The translations under genes and the position numbers were made by a program. The notes beneath the pieces were generated by a model. It saw only the letters and a list, made by a program, of their open reading frames with translations, was not told the DNA's origin and made no database searches. DNA of 64,000 nucleotides, taken from NCBI GenBank assembly GCA_002840645.1, contig PHBO01000005.1, forward strand, positions 92,380 to 156,379, written 5' to 3'. Positions 19,617-27,403 of this stretch are shown piece by piece; within the stretch, counting starts at the first letter, position 1; every line of letters begins with the position of its first letter. The stretch comes from Candidatus Cloacimonetes bacterium HGW-Cloacimonetes-3 (lineage in GTDB: Bacteria; Cloacimonadota; Cloacimonadia; Cloacimonadales; Cloacimonadaceae).

Positions 19617-19699
19617 ATGCAAAAATTACGCTGGCAATACGGATGAATTACGCATGCCATCCGTATTGCAAGCGCAATGCATAAGCAATTCAAGCAAGG
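19617..19699. repeat. dispersed palindromic repeat, family 1, copy C (inverted)
   Basis: Reverse-complement relative of copies A and B, in the 744-bp spacer between tRNA-Leu and the cDPGS-like gene. The inner arms here are GCAATACGGAT and ATCCGTATTGC, a perfect 11-bp pair that differs from copies A/B at two positions in both arms, meaning the changes are compensated. The right end is AATTCAAGCAAGG, matching the element terminus. Confidence 0.7.
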
Positions 19700-20143
19700 A
19701 AGAATTATGAACCTGATGCATTCGGTTCTTTCAATCAACAATTAGTTTGTAAACGTACAAATTATAGAAACCATTCGCACTTAGCATTCACTCCTATAAT
19801 GCCATGTGTAAGTAACTAATTTACTATGTACTTGCTGTGTGGTGACACGGGAGTCACACAGGAATCACACCGGCATTACATTGGATCATCGGGATATATG
19901 CAGTTTGTGCCTATTGAGCCAGCATAGATGAACGCAGTAGTATAGGTTTTGTTATATTTGGTAACGAATTTCCTGATGTTGAGTTGTTTAGGAAAAATGG
20001 GATATGGCAAACAAAAACAGAACTTGGAAATGGGGATATTCGCATCGCATAAAGGTACATATTCAGATTTTGCTTGACTTTAAAGCATGGTTTTAAACCT
20101 TGAAAACAGAATGTAACTAATACATACGAAAGGAGATTCATTA
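19700..20143. other. intergenic spacer before the cDPGS-like gene
   Basis: About 440 bp with no credible gene. It must hold the promoter for the downstream operon. The last 20 bp contain AAAGGAG, the ribosome-binding site of the next gene. No riboswitch-like structure was recognised. Confidence 0.45.
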
Positions 20144-21475
20144 ATGAAACGCAAAGTCATCATTATGGGTGCTGCCGGAAGAGACTTCCACAACTTTAAC
20201 GTCTTTTTCCGCGACAACAAGGATTATGAAGTAGTAGCCTTCACCGCTACACAGATTCCCGGTATCGACGACAAGAAATATCCTGCTGCCCTGGCAGGAA
20301 AGCTCTACCCCAAGGGTATTGAAATCCATCCCGAAAGCGAAATTAAAGCTTTGATAGAGAAGAATAACGTTGATCTCGTGGTATTTGCATACAGCGATCA
20401 ACCCCACGAAGTAGTTATGAACAAAGCTTCCTTGGTTAATGCCGTAGGTGCAGATTTCATGCTGATGGGTGCAAATAACACCACTATTAAAACCAAGAAA
20501 CCCTTGGTAAGCATCTGTGCCGTGCGTACCGGTTGCGGCAAAAGCCAAACCACCCGTGCGGTTGTGAAAGCCCTGAAAGCCAAAGGCTTAAAGGTAGTTT
20601 CCATTCGCCATCCTATGCCTTATGGCGATCTGGTGAAGCAGAAAGTTCAGCGGTTTGCAGAACTGAAAGATCTTAAGACTCACAAATGCACCGTTGAAGA
20701 GATGGAAGAGTACGAACCACATATCATGATGGGCAGCGTAATTTATGCCGGTGTGGATTATGAAGCAATCGTCCGCGAAGCAGAGAAAGAAGCTGATGTA
20801 ATCGTGTGGGATGGTGGAAACAACGACATTCCTTTCTATTGCTCCGATCAGCAGCTTAAGATAGTTGTGGTAGATCCTCACCGCCCCGGCGACGAGATCT
20901 CTTACTACCCTGGCGAGACCAATGTGTATATGGCAGACGTTATCGTTATCAACAAGATTGATAGCGCTGATCTGGACGACATCAACGAAGTGCGTGCCAA
21001 TGTACGTGCCATCAATCCCAAGGCAATAATCATCGAAGCAGCTTCACCGCTCTTTGTTGATCACCCCGAAATGATTCTTGGCAAGAACGTGCTTGTAGTG
21101 GAAGACGGTCCCACCCTCACCCACGGTGAGATGACCTATGGCGCTGGCGTTATCGCTGCTGAAAAGTATGGCTGTGCCGATCTCGTTGATCCACGCCCCT
21201 GGGCTGTTGGCGAAATGAAGGAAACATTCGAAAACTATCCTGAAATCGGCGTGTTGCTTCCTGCCATGGGTTACAGCGCACAGCAGATAAAGGATATGGA
21301 AAAGACCATTAACAACACCGAATGCGATTCTGTGGTTATTGCCACACCTATCGACCTTCGTCGTATCATCAAGATCAACAAGCCTGCCTGCCAGGTATCC
21401 TACGAGCTTCAGGAAATTGGCGTTCCTACTATCGCCGACGTTCTTAAAGGCTTCGACAAGAAAAAGAAGAAATAA
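20144..21475 (+). CDS. cyclic 2,3-diphosphoglycerate synthetase-like P-loop protein
   Basis: 443 aa, matching the length and layout of the bacterial family usually labelled cyclic 2,3-diphosphoglycerate synthetase or GTPase. The N-terminus is a Rossmann-like segment (KVIIMGAAGRDFHNFN, residues 3-18). The central P-loop is ICAVRTGCGKSQTTRAV (about 124-140), followed by VSIRHPMPYGD, VIVWDGGNNDIPFY and the INKID nucleotide-specificity motif. The product of the archaeal enzyme is an intracellular osmolyte/thermolyte; in bacteria the real reaction is unclear. AAAGGAG lies upstream. Carbamate kinase follows 129 bp later, hinting at a link to carbamoyl phosphate or nucleotide metabolism (inference). 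Confidence 0.85.
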   Translation: MKRKVIIMGAAGRDFHNFNVFFRDNKDYEVVAFTATQIPGIDDKKYPAALAGKLYPKGIEIHPESEIKALIEKNNVDLVVFAYSDQPHEVVMNKASLVNAVGADFMLMGANNTTIKTKKPLVSICAVRTGCGKSQTTRAVVKALKAKGLKVVSIRHPMPYGDLVKQKVQRFAELKDLKTHKCTVEEMEEYEPHIMMGSVIYAGVDYEAIVREAEKEADVIVWDGGNNDIPFYCSDQQLKIVVVDPHRPGDEISYYPGETNVYMADVIVINKIDSADLDDINEVRANVRAINPKAIIIEAASPLFVDHPEMILGKNVLVVEDGPTLTHGEMTYGAGVIAAEKYGCADLVDPRPWAVGEMKETFENYPEIGVLLPAMGYSAQQIKDMEKTINNTECDSVVIATPIDLRRIIKINKPACQVSYELQEIGVPTIADVLKGFDKKKKK

Positions 21476-21488
21476 ACCAATTCTATAC

Positions 21489-21512
21489 GGGAGGTGGGTT
21501 TACCTGCCTCCC
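21489..21512 (+). terminator. hairpin after the cDPGS-like gene, possible weak terminator
   Basis: A 24-nt hairpin, GGGAGG..CCTCCC arms continued by two G-T wobbles and GGT/ACC, beginning 14 nt after the stop codon and followed by TCTTTATTT rather than a clean T-run. It may attenuate transcription into arcC rather than stop it. Confidence 0.5.
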
Positions 21513-21604
21513 TCTTTATTTGGCAACAAAGTTAAATTCCTGCCGGGGATTTAACTTTGCTGCTCTATGAAGCAAAAACATAAAATCATAACGAGGATTT
21601 AGTA

Positions 21605-22552
21605 ATGAAGAAAACAGCAGTTCTTGCCCTGGGTGGCAATGCGATAATCAAAGCCGGAGAGAAAGGCACCATCGGTCAGCAGTTTGCCAATACCCGCGAA
21701 TCACTGGGCGGCATAGTAGAGCTTATCAGACGCGGTTACCATCTTAGTATTACCCACGGTAACGGACCTCAGGTGGGCAATCTGCTCCGCCAGCAGGAAG
21801 CCGGAGAGAAGGAAGGCTTAGCATCTTTACCGCTTGGTGTGCTGAATGCTGCAACAGAAGGCACTATGGGATATATGATTGAGCAAAGCTTGCAAAACAA
21901 GCTGCATACCAGCGGGATTGATAAACAGGTTATCACCATTGTCTCGCAGGTTGTGGTGGATAGGAATGATCCCAGTATGCTGAACCCCACCAAGTTTGTG
22001 GGCAGCACGTATTACACCGAAGCTCAGGCAGAAGAACTGAAGAACACCCTTGGCTGGACATTGAAAGAGGACTCCGGCAAAGGCTATCGCCGCGTGGTTC
22101 CTTCACCCATGCCCAAGCAAATTATCCCCGCTGAAACAATCAAGACCCTTGTTGAACAAGGTGAAGTGGTCATCGCTGTTGGCGGTGGTGGAATCCCTAT
22201 TTACGTTCAGGACGATGGCACGTACGAAGGTGTGGATGCCGTGATAGACAAGGATTTTGCCTCTGCCTTGCTTGCCTTGAATATAAACGCAGACCTCTTT
22301 GTTATCCTTACCGGTGTAGAAAAGGTGGCGATAAACTATGGCAAAGATAATCAGGAAGATCTTGATGTTCTCAGCCTTGCAGATGCCAAGAAACATCACG
22401 CTGATAAGCAGTTCCCTGCCGGTAGCATGGGTCCTAAAATCCTTGCTGCAATAGACTTTCTGGAACGTGGTGGCTCGGAAGTTCTGATTACCTCTATAGA
22501 GAAAATCGTGGATGCTTTTGAGGGCAAAACCGGAACCAGAATAGTAAAATAA
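21605..22552 (+). CDS. arcC: carbamate kinase
   Basis: Transfers phosphate from carbamoyl phosphate to ADP, giving ATP plus carbamate, the final energy-yielding step of arginine or other ureido-compound fermentation. 315 aa, standard length. Motifs: LALGGNAI at the N-terminus, THGNGPQVGNLL, KGYRRVVPSPMP and VIAVGGGGIPI, then DKDFASALLA. GAGGAT precedes the ATG. No arginine deiminase or carbamoyltransferase gene is seen in the window; its only neighbour is the cDPGS-like gene. A strong bidirectional terminator follows. Confidence 0.96.
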   Translation: MKKTAVLALGGNAIIKAGEKGTIGQQFANTRESLGGIVELIRRGYHLSITHGNGPQVGNLLRQQEAGEKEGLASLPLGVLNAATEGTMGYMIEQSLQNKLHTSGIDKQVITIVSQVVVDRNDPSMLNPTKFVGSTYYTEAQAEELKNTLGWTLKEDSGKGYRRVVPSPMPKQIIPAETIKTLVEQGEVVIAVGGGGIPIYVQDDGTYEGVDAVIDKDFASALLALNINADLFVILTGVEKVAINYGKDNQEDLDVLSLADAKKHHADKQFPAGSMGPKILAAIDFLERGGSEVLITSIEKIVDAFEGKTGTRIVK

Positions 22553-22568
22553 TAAATCCCAGCACATA

Positions 22569-22602
22569 GAAAAAAGCCCCTGAATTTCAGGGGCTTTTTT
22601 CG
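22569..22602. terminator. bidirectional terminator between arcC and tRNA-Gly
   Basis: Near-perfect palindrome GAAAAAAGCCCCTGAA / TTCAGGGGCTTTTTTC separated by one T, with six T on either strand. It ends arcC transcripts (+) and those running out of tRNA-Gly (-). Confidence 0.93.
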
Positions 22603-22615
22603 TTATCTAAATAAT

Positions 22616-22691
22616 TGGAGCGGGCAACGGGACTCGAACCCGCGACCCCCAGCTTGGGAAGCTAATGCTCTACCAACTGAGCTATGCCCGC
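22616..22691 (-). tRNA. tRNA-Gly (CCC)
   Basis: 76 nt with encoded CCA and the discriminator U expected for tRNA-Gly. Acceptor GCGGGCA/TGCCCGC, D-stem GCTC/GAGC, anticodon loop TTCCCAA (anticodon CCC, codon GGG), T-arm GCGGG-TTCGAGT-CCCGT. It lies 83 bp downstream of the solute-binding protein gene on the same strand. Confidence 0.96.
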
Positions 22692-22774
22692 TCTCAAGAT
22701 ATCCAATGCATCGTGTGCACCAAAAATGTCAAGCATTGTATTTCCTTATTTTAACGCAGCTATAGGTAATCAGG

Positions 22775-24064
22775 TTACAACTGCTTTACAAACTTCTCGT
22801 CTGCAAGTATTTGCTTAAACTTCTCGCTGGCTTCGTCCAGAGATTGTTTGGGGCTTTGATTGCCGCGCATGGATTTCTCCAGAAAGCCTTTAAGCTCCGG
22901 TCTGGCTTTGAACCAGGCAGGGATTTGGGGTTCAAAGACTGCGTTTTCCAGCTGGTCATAAATCCCCTGGAACTGTGGGAATTCGGCAAGAAAGCTTTGC
23001 AGAGCGGGGGAGCTCATGGCACTGCGACGCACCGGCATATAGCAGGTTTTTGCGCTCCACTTGGCGGTTTGTTCGGTATCCGTGAACCACTTTATAAATT
23101 CCCAGGCAGCTTGTTCACGCTTACGGTCTCCGCTCTTGAAGATCACTATATTTGCCCCGCTTACGGCGTTCTGACTGGTTTTGTGCACTGGCAGGGGGGC
23201 ATAGCCGATATTGAAGTTAATCGGCTGTTGACGCATGTGAGTGATAGACACGCTGGAGCCTTCATACATGGCAACGATTCCGGCGAGAAAGTCGTTCTGA
23301 CCTTCATACTCGCGTACTACATACACGGTTTTGTCTTTCAAAATCAAATCCGAGACATAGGTAAGAGCTTCCACGCCGGCTGCGCTATTCAAAATAGGCT
23401 GTTTATTAGCATCCAGAATACTTCCACCGGCTTGATGAAGTAGGTTTATAAACTGCCATTCGTTCACATTATAATTGGTGCCATAGGTATCAGGCTTACC
23501 GTCGTTATTGGTATCGCGGGTAAGCTTCTTGCAATACTCACGGAATTCTTCCCAGGTAGCGGGAAAGTGGTTGGGATCAAGCCCGGCGCGGTAAAAATCG
23601 TCTTTATTATAGAAGTAGGCGCGCACACTTTTATTGAAGGGGAAGGAATATACTGTGCCATTGAAAGTATTGGATTTTAGGAAAACGGGGTAGATGTCGT
23701 CCAAACTGGCAGGATTGAAATTTTTATCTTCTTTCATCAGTTCGTCAAAACTGCATAAAACACCGGCTTCTATGTATTTGGATGTCCAAGATTCAAACAC
23801 TTGAGCGATATCAGGTTGCTTTTTTGCCTGAATGGATGCCATCAGCTTTTGCGATAGGGCAGCGTAGCTACTGATGGGGTTGGCAACTACTTCCACATCG
23901 TCGTGAGTGCGGTTGAATTCGCGGATCATTTCGTTCAGGGTGTCGCCCAAAGGTCCGCTTAAGCCATGCCAGAAAGTTACTTTCACCTTATCGGATTTTA
24001 AGGCGCTTTTACAGCCTCCCAGAAGTGCTAACACTATTATCATCAGTATAATTAGCTTGCGCAT
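22775..24064 (-). CDS. ABC-type sugar-like solute-binding lipoprotein
   Basis: Periplasmic, lipid-anchored binding protein of the family 1 (UgpB/MalE-like) class, 429 aa from ATG 24064. A GTG three bases upstream is too close to the AGGAG box (2 nt), whereas the ATG is 5 nt away. Lipobox LLGGC with modified C18, then KVTFWHGLSGPLGDTLNEM, the usual N-terminal strand and helix of this family. The interior shows a calcium-like loop DTNNDGKPDTYG and FPFNKSVRAYFYN. No permease or ATPase gene is adjacent, so it is an orphan binding protein in this window. The sugar or glycerol-3-phosphate ligand cannot be told. tRNA-Gly lies downstream on the same strand. Confidence 0.92.
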   Translation of the reverse strand: MRKLIILMIIVLALLGGCKSALKSDKVKVTFWHGLSGPLGDTLNEMIREFNRTHDDVEVVANPISSYAALSQKLMASIQAKKQPDIAQVFESWTSKYIEAGVLCSFDELMKEDKNFNPASLDDIYPVFLKSNTFNGTVYSFPFNKSVRAYFYNKDDFYRAGLDPNHFPATWEEFREYCKKLTRDTNNDGKPDTYGTNYNVNEWQFINLLHQAGGSILDANKQPILNSAAGVEALTYVSDLILKDKTVYVVREYEGQNDFLAGIVAMYEGSSVSITHMRQQPINFNIGYAPLPVHKTSQNAVSGANIVIFKSGDRKREQAAWEFIKWFTDTEQTAKWSAKTCYMPVRRSAMSSPALQSFLAEFPQFQGIYDQLENAVFEPQIPAWFKARPELKGFLEKSMRGNQSPKQSLDEASEKFKQILADEKFVKQL

Positions 24065-24149
24065 CACAGCTCCTATTTTGTTAAATCATGCATCGGCTTT
24101 ACCGTCACTTTAATATCAAATATCCAAGAAATGGAAAGCGGAGTTCAAG

Positions 24150-24430
24150 TCAATGTATTTCTACCAGTTGCTGCTTAAATCAGTGCGTGCAGCTGATCAT
24201 GTCTGTTATACACGGGCTACGCAAGTGGGTAAAGGTGAGAACTGCGTAAGTAAGAACAAGTATGTGAGAGCTAACGCAGGTGAGATACTCACTGGGACTA
24301 AGCACTCAAACCTGAAGCATCTCTCACAAGCTACAGGCTCTTACCTTAACCGTAGCTTCTTCGCATTACTTATGTCTCTCCAGGACATCGCTTACTTCGC
24401 AGGCAAGGCTCAGCACAGAGGGGGATGATG
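24150..24430. other. non-coding stretch with several local hairpins, possible structured RNA
   Basis: This region lies between divergently placed features and lacks a supported gene: a 91-codon plus-strand frame (24153-24428) has no ribosome-binding site and no recognisable sequence. It does contain several short inverted repeats in series: CTGCGT...ACGCAG, GTGAG-ATA-CTCAC, AAGCTAC...GTAGCTT (7 bp, 18-nt loop) and ATGTC...GACAT. Structure on either strand is possible; I do not recognise a known RNA family. Confidence 0.3.
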
Positions 24431-24464
24431 GGCAAATGTTGACCGTAGGGGTGATAAAACCACA

Positions 24465-24566
24465 CTTGGAATTCAAAGCGCTTCTGCTATATACATATAT
24501 ACGAGAATCTTAGAGCGCTTTGGACTTCAAGGGTGACCTGGTTTCCAGAGCGTTGCTTTTGAAGTC
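24465..24566. repeat. three-arm inverted repeat in spacer
   Basis: Arm 1 CTTGGAATTCAAAGCGCT (24465-24482) pairs with arm 2 AGCGCTTTGGACTTCAAG (24514-24531) at 15 of 18 positions as DNA; two of the three differences would be G-U pairs as RNA. Part of arm 2 (GGACTTCAA) is also a perfect 9-bp complement of TTGAAGTCC about 30 bases further on. Arm 2 could therefore pair with either side. It lies upstream of the solute-binding protein gene and downstream of the flavin-reductase gene on the minus strand. Confidence 0.5.
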
Positions 24567-24697
24567 CGATCCGGCTAAATGATTGGTAATAAATGTGATA
24601 ATAATACAGCCGAATTGAACTCCAAATGCTAAACCCCGTAATTCTTTTGCATGGGTAACTTCAGTAACTCATGCCGGTATGATAGGACATATGCTTT

Positions 24698-25180
24698 TCA
24701 TCCTTGTTCTGGGTAAAAGAACAGTTCCTTTTCCTTATCTTGCCAACTGTAATGCACTTGTCCGACATAAATGGTGTGATCTCCGCTGCGAACCTGGCTA
24801 ACCACTTCGCATTCGAAGTTGACGATAGCATCGGTTAAGATGGGTAGTTTGTGAAGTTTACCGGGAATGTGCTTCACTTCCCCGGCGGTGAATTTATCTA
24901 TATCCCTACCCGAATTGGAACCGCATAAGCTTAGTAATGCTTTCTGCATAGGCGAGGGGAACACCAGATTGAAGAAGCGGGTTTCTTCCAGACAATCGTG
25001 AGAATACCTTGTGTGCCCTATTGAAATGGCAAACATAGGGGGCTGAATCGAGGTGCGCATGAACCATTCTATGGTAATTAAGTTAAACTGACCATCAGGT
25101 TTTTGGGTAACAGCCAATGCCACCTTAGCCGGGAGATGAACCATGGCATAGGCAGTTGGTAAATCAGATATCTGCATCAT
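24698..25180 (-). CDS. flavin reductase-like (FMN-binding) domain protein
   Basis: 160-residue flavoredoxin/flavin-reductase-like protein, presumed to bind FMN and to take part in electron transfer or flavin reduction in the cytoplasm. Family features are the early VTQKPDGQFNLITIEWFMRTS strand region, FAISIGHTRYSHDCLEETRFFNLVFP, and the CGSNSGRDIDKF segment with the late strand HTIYVGQVHYSW. Two adjacent ATG codons begin the gene with AAGGAG upstream; I use the first. It is divergent from the pyruvate dehydrogenase operon (136 bp apart). The partner reaction is unknown. Confidence 0.87.
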   Translation of the reverse strand: MMQISDLPTAYAMVHLPAKVALAVTQKPDGQFNLITIEWFMRTSIQPPMFAISIGHTRYSHDCLEETRFFNLVFPSPMQKALLSLCGSNSGRDIDKFTAGEVKHIPGKLHKLPILTDAIVNFECEVVSQVRSGDHTIYVGQVHYSWQDKEKELFFYPEQG

Positions 25181-25316
25181 AGTAAAAAGGCTCCTTTGTA
25201 GTCTATACTAACAAGATAGGGCATTATTATCCGCTAACAAGCAGAAAGCATTTGCTTATCCTTCAGATATACATATCATTTCAGTAGGATATTAAATAAA
25301 ACCAAGGTGGTTACCC

Positions 25317-26420
25317 ATGTTTAATCATGAAACTTTAGATAAATACTCCCCATTGGAAAACAAGATATTTCAGTTGATAGACGATGATGGCATGCCATTG
25401 GACAAGAAATGGAAGCCTGCCTTAAGCGATAAACAAATAATTCAGGCTTACAAGGATTTGTTGTTTGAACGCACGGCAGATTATATGGCAGTCAGCTACC
25501 AAAGACAAGGCAGAATGTTTACTTATCCGCCTAATCTGGGGCAGGAAGCAATTCATATCGCCACCGGTATGGTGATAAAAGAAGATGACTGGCTGGTTCC
25601 GGACTTCAGAGAATTAGGTGCATGGCTGGCGAAAGGCGTATCCATGAGGGAGATATTCCTGTATTTTAAAGGCAATGAGGATGGCTCACGCTTTGTGAAT
25701 GCCAAACGCATGCTACCCGTATCAGTGCCCATCGCATCGCAGTTGGTGCACGCAGTTGGGATAGGCTATGCCATGAACTATCAGAAGGAAAAGGCGGTTG
25801 TCTTTGCCTTTGTGGGTGATGGCGGAACCTCGGAAGGGGATTTCCATGAAGCGCTTAACTTTGCCGCGGTGTGGAATGTTCCGGTGGTTTTCATCGTGCA
25901 AAACAATCAGTTCGCCATCTCAGTTCCGATAAAGACGCAAACTAAGTCCCAAAACCTTGCTCTAAAGGGAGTTGCCTATGCAATTCCTTCCGTATTAGTG
26001 GACGGCAACGATGTGTTTGCCATGCATGAAGTTTTAGCCTTTGCCCGCGACCATGCGGATAGTGGTAAGGGACCTGTGCTGATAGAAGCCAGAACGTATA
26101 GGATTGGGGCGCATACAACTTCGGATGACCCCACTAAATACCGGACTAAAGAAGAGGAAGCTGCCTGGGCACTTAAAGACCCATTGAAGCGTTTGAAAGG
26201 CTATATCGAGGCAAAAAAGCTGTTTGATACCAGCGGAGAAGAAGCACTGGTGGCGGAATATAAAAAGAAGATAGATAAAGAATTCGAGGCAGCGGAAAAG
26301 CACCCGGAATACCCTCTGGACGATGTGTTTAAATACATGTATCAAGAGATGCCATCCGAGCTGAGGAGGCAGAAGAATGCCTACGAAAACTACCTGCAAA
26401 ACAAAGGTGGTGCCAAATGA
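25317..26420 (+). CDS. pdhA: 2-oxoacid (pyruvate) dehydrogenase E1 component, alpha subunit
   Basis: Thiamine-diphosphate subunit that decarboxylates the 2-oxoacid. 367 aa. The ThDP motif is GDGGTSEGDFHEALNFAAVWNVPVVFIVQNN (about residues 163-193, GDG...NN form). The N-terminal LFERTADYMAVSYQRQGRM and later RTYRIGAHTTSDDP loop match the PdhA subgroup of alpha2beta2 E1 enzymes rather than branched-chain BkdA, though acetoin or branched-chain substrates cannot be excluded from sequence alone. It heads a four-gene operon with E1beta (4-nt ATGA overlap), E2 and E3. The upstream Shine-Dalgarno is AAGGTGG. Confidence 0.94.
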   Translation: MFNHETLDKYSPLENKIFQLIDDDGMPLDKKWKPALSDKQIIQAYKDLLFERTADYMAVSYQRQGRMFTYPPNLGQEAIHIATGMVIKEDDWLVPDFRELGAWLAKGVSMREIFLYFKGNEDGSRFVNAKRMLPVSVPIASQLVHAVGIGYAMNYQKEKAVVFAFVGDGGTSEGDFHEALNFAAVWNVPVVFIVQNNQFAISVPIKTQTKSQNLALKGVAYAIPSVLVDGNDVFAMHEVLAFARDHADSGKGPVLIEARTYRIGAHTTSDDPTKYRTKEEEAAWALKDPLKRLKGYIEAKKLFDTSGEEALVAEYKKKIDKEFEAAEKHPEYPLDDVFKYMYQEMPSELRRQKNAYENYLQNKGGAK

Positions 26421-27394
26421 AAGTGATGAATATGGTTCAGGCGATAAACGACGCTTTAGACACGATGCTTACCGAAGACAAGTCAGTGGTGGTATATGGT
26501 GAAGATGTTGGCGTGGAAGGCGGAGTTTTCAGAGTTACGGAAGGCTTGCAGCTTAAACACGGAGCAGCCAGAGTATTCGATTCTCCCTTAGCCGAATCCG
26601 CAATAGCCGGAACAGCCCTCGGTATGGCGATAGCAGGCATGAAGCCGGTGATTGAGATGCAGTTTGATGGCTTTTCTTACCCTGCGTTTAACCAGATATT
26701 ATCCCACATTTCACGTTTCAGAAACCGCACCAGAGGTAAGTTCACAGTGCCTGCCGTAATCCGTATTCCTTATGGGGGAGGCATAAATGCCCTGGAACAT
26801 CATTCCGAAAGCCCGGAAGCATATTTTGGGCATACTCCCGGCTTGAAGGTAGTAATACCCTCCACTCCCTACGACGCAAAGGGCTTACTGATAGCTGCTA
26901 TCGAAGACCCTGACCCGGTTATCTTTATGGAGCCAAAGCGTATATATCGTGCCATCAAGCAAGAGGTTCCCGAAGAGAAGTATAACATCCCTATCGGCAA
27001 AGCCAGAGTGGTGAACGTCGGGGAGCAGCTAACCATTATTGCATACGGAGCTATGATACGCGAAGCCCAAAAAGCTATCGTGATGGCGAAACAGAAAGGA
27101 TGGTCGGTGGAGCTTATAGACCTGCGCAGTATCTGGCCGATTGATAGAGATACCATCCGTGAATCAGTGCGCAAAACAGGGCGCGTGCTTATTGTTACCG
27201 AAGCATCACAAAGCTATGGCGCAGCGGCTGAGCTGATATCTATCGTAAATGAAGAGGCGTTTCTTTCTTTGGAGGCACCGCCTGCAAGGTTAACCGGTTT
27301 TGATACGGTTATCCCCTTGCCACTGGGTGAAAAGTATTACATTATCAGTCCCGAACGCATCTTCTTCGAGATTGATAAACTGATAAGGTATTAG
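26417..27394 (+). CDS. pdhB: 2-oxoacid (pyruvate) dehydrogenase E1 component, beta subunit
   Basis: Forms the E1 heterotetramer with the alpha subunit and completes the thiamine-diphosphate site. 325 aa, the usual length. Motifs: VYGEDVGVEGGVFRVTEGL, FDSPLAESAIAGTALGMA, MQFDGFSYPAFNQI, and the C-terminal transketolase-like half with GRVLIVTEASQSYGAAAE and LPLGEKYYIISPERI. The start overlaps the alpha stop (ATGA), and the E2 gene follows after 9 bp with an AGGAGG box. Confidence 0.95.
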   Translation: MKVMNMVQAINDALDTMLTEDKSVVVYGEDVGVEGGVFRVTEGLQLKHGAARVFDSPLAESAIAGTALGMAIAGMKPVIEMQFDGFSYPAFNQILSHISRFRNRTRGKFTVPAVIRIPYGGGINALEHHSESPEAYFGHTPGLKVVIPSTPYDAKGLLIAAIEDPDPVIFMEPKRIYRAIKQEVPEEKYNIPIGKARVVNVGEQLTIIAYGAMIREAQKAIVMAKQKGWSVELIDLRSIWPIDRDTIRESVRKTGRVLIVTEASQSYGAAAELISIVNEEAFLSLEAPPARLTGFDTVIPLPLGEKYYIISPERIFFEIDKLIRY

Positions 27395-27403
27395 GAGGAA
27401 AGC

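Noticed and set aside
22811..23443. 210-codon plus-strand ORF
   Set aside because: Antisense to the solute-binding protein gene; composition follows the opposite strand's codons.
24153..24428. 91-codon plus-strand ORF
   Set aside because: No ribosome-binding site, no recognised motif, and the region has RNA-like inverted repeats; reported only as a possible structured region.
24905..24920. CCCGAATTGG motif also seen near repeat copies A and B
   Set aside because: Here it is inside the flavin-reductase coding sequence and short enough to be chance.
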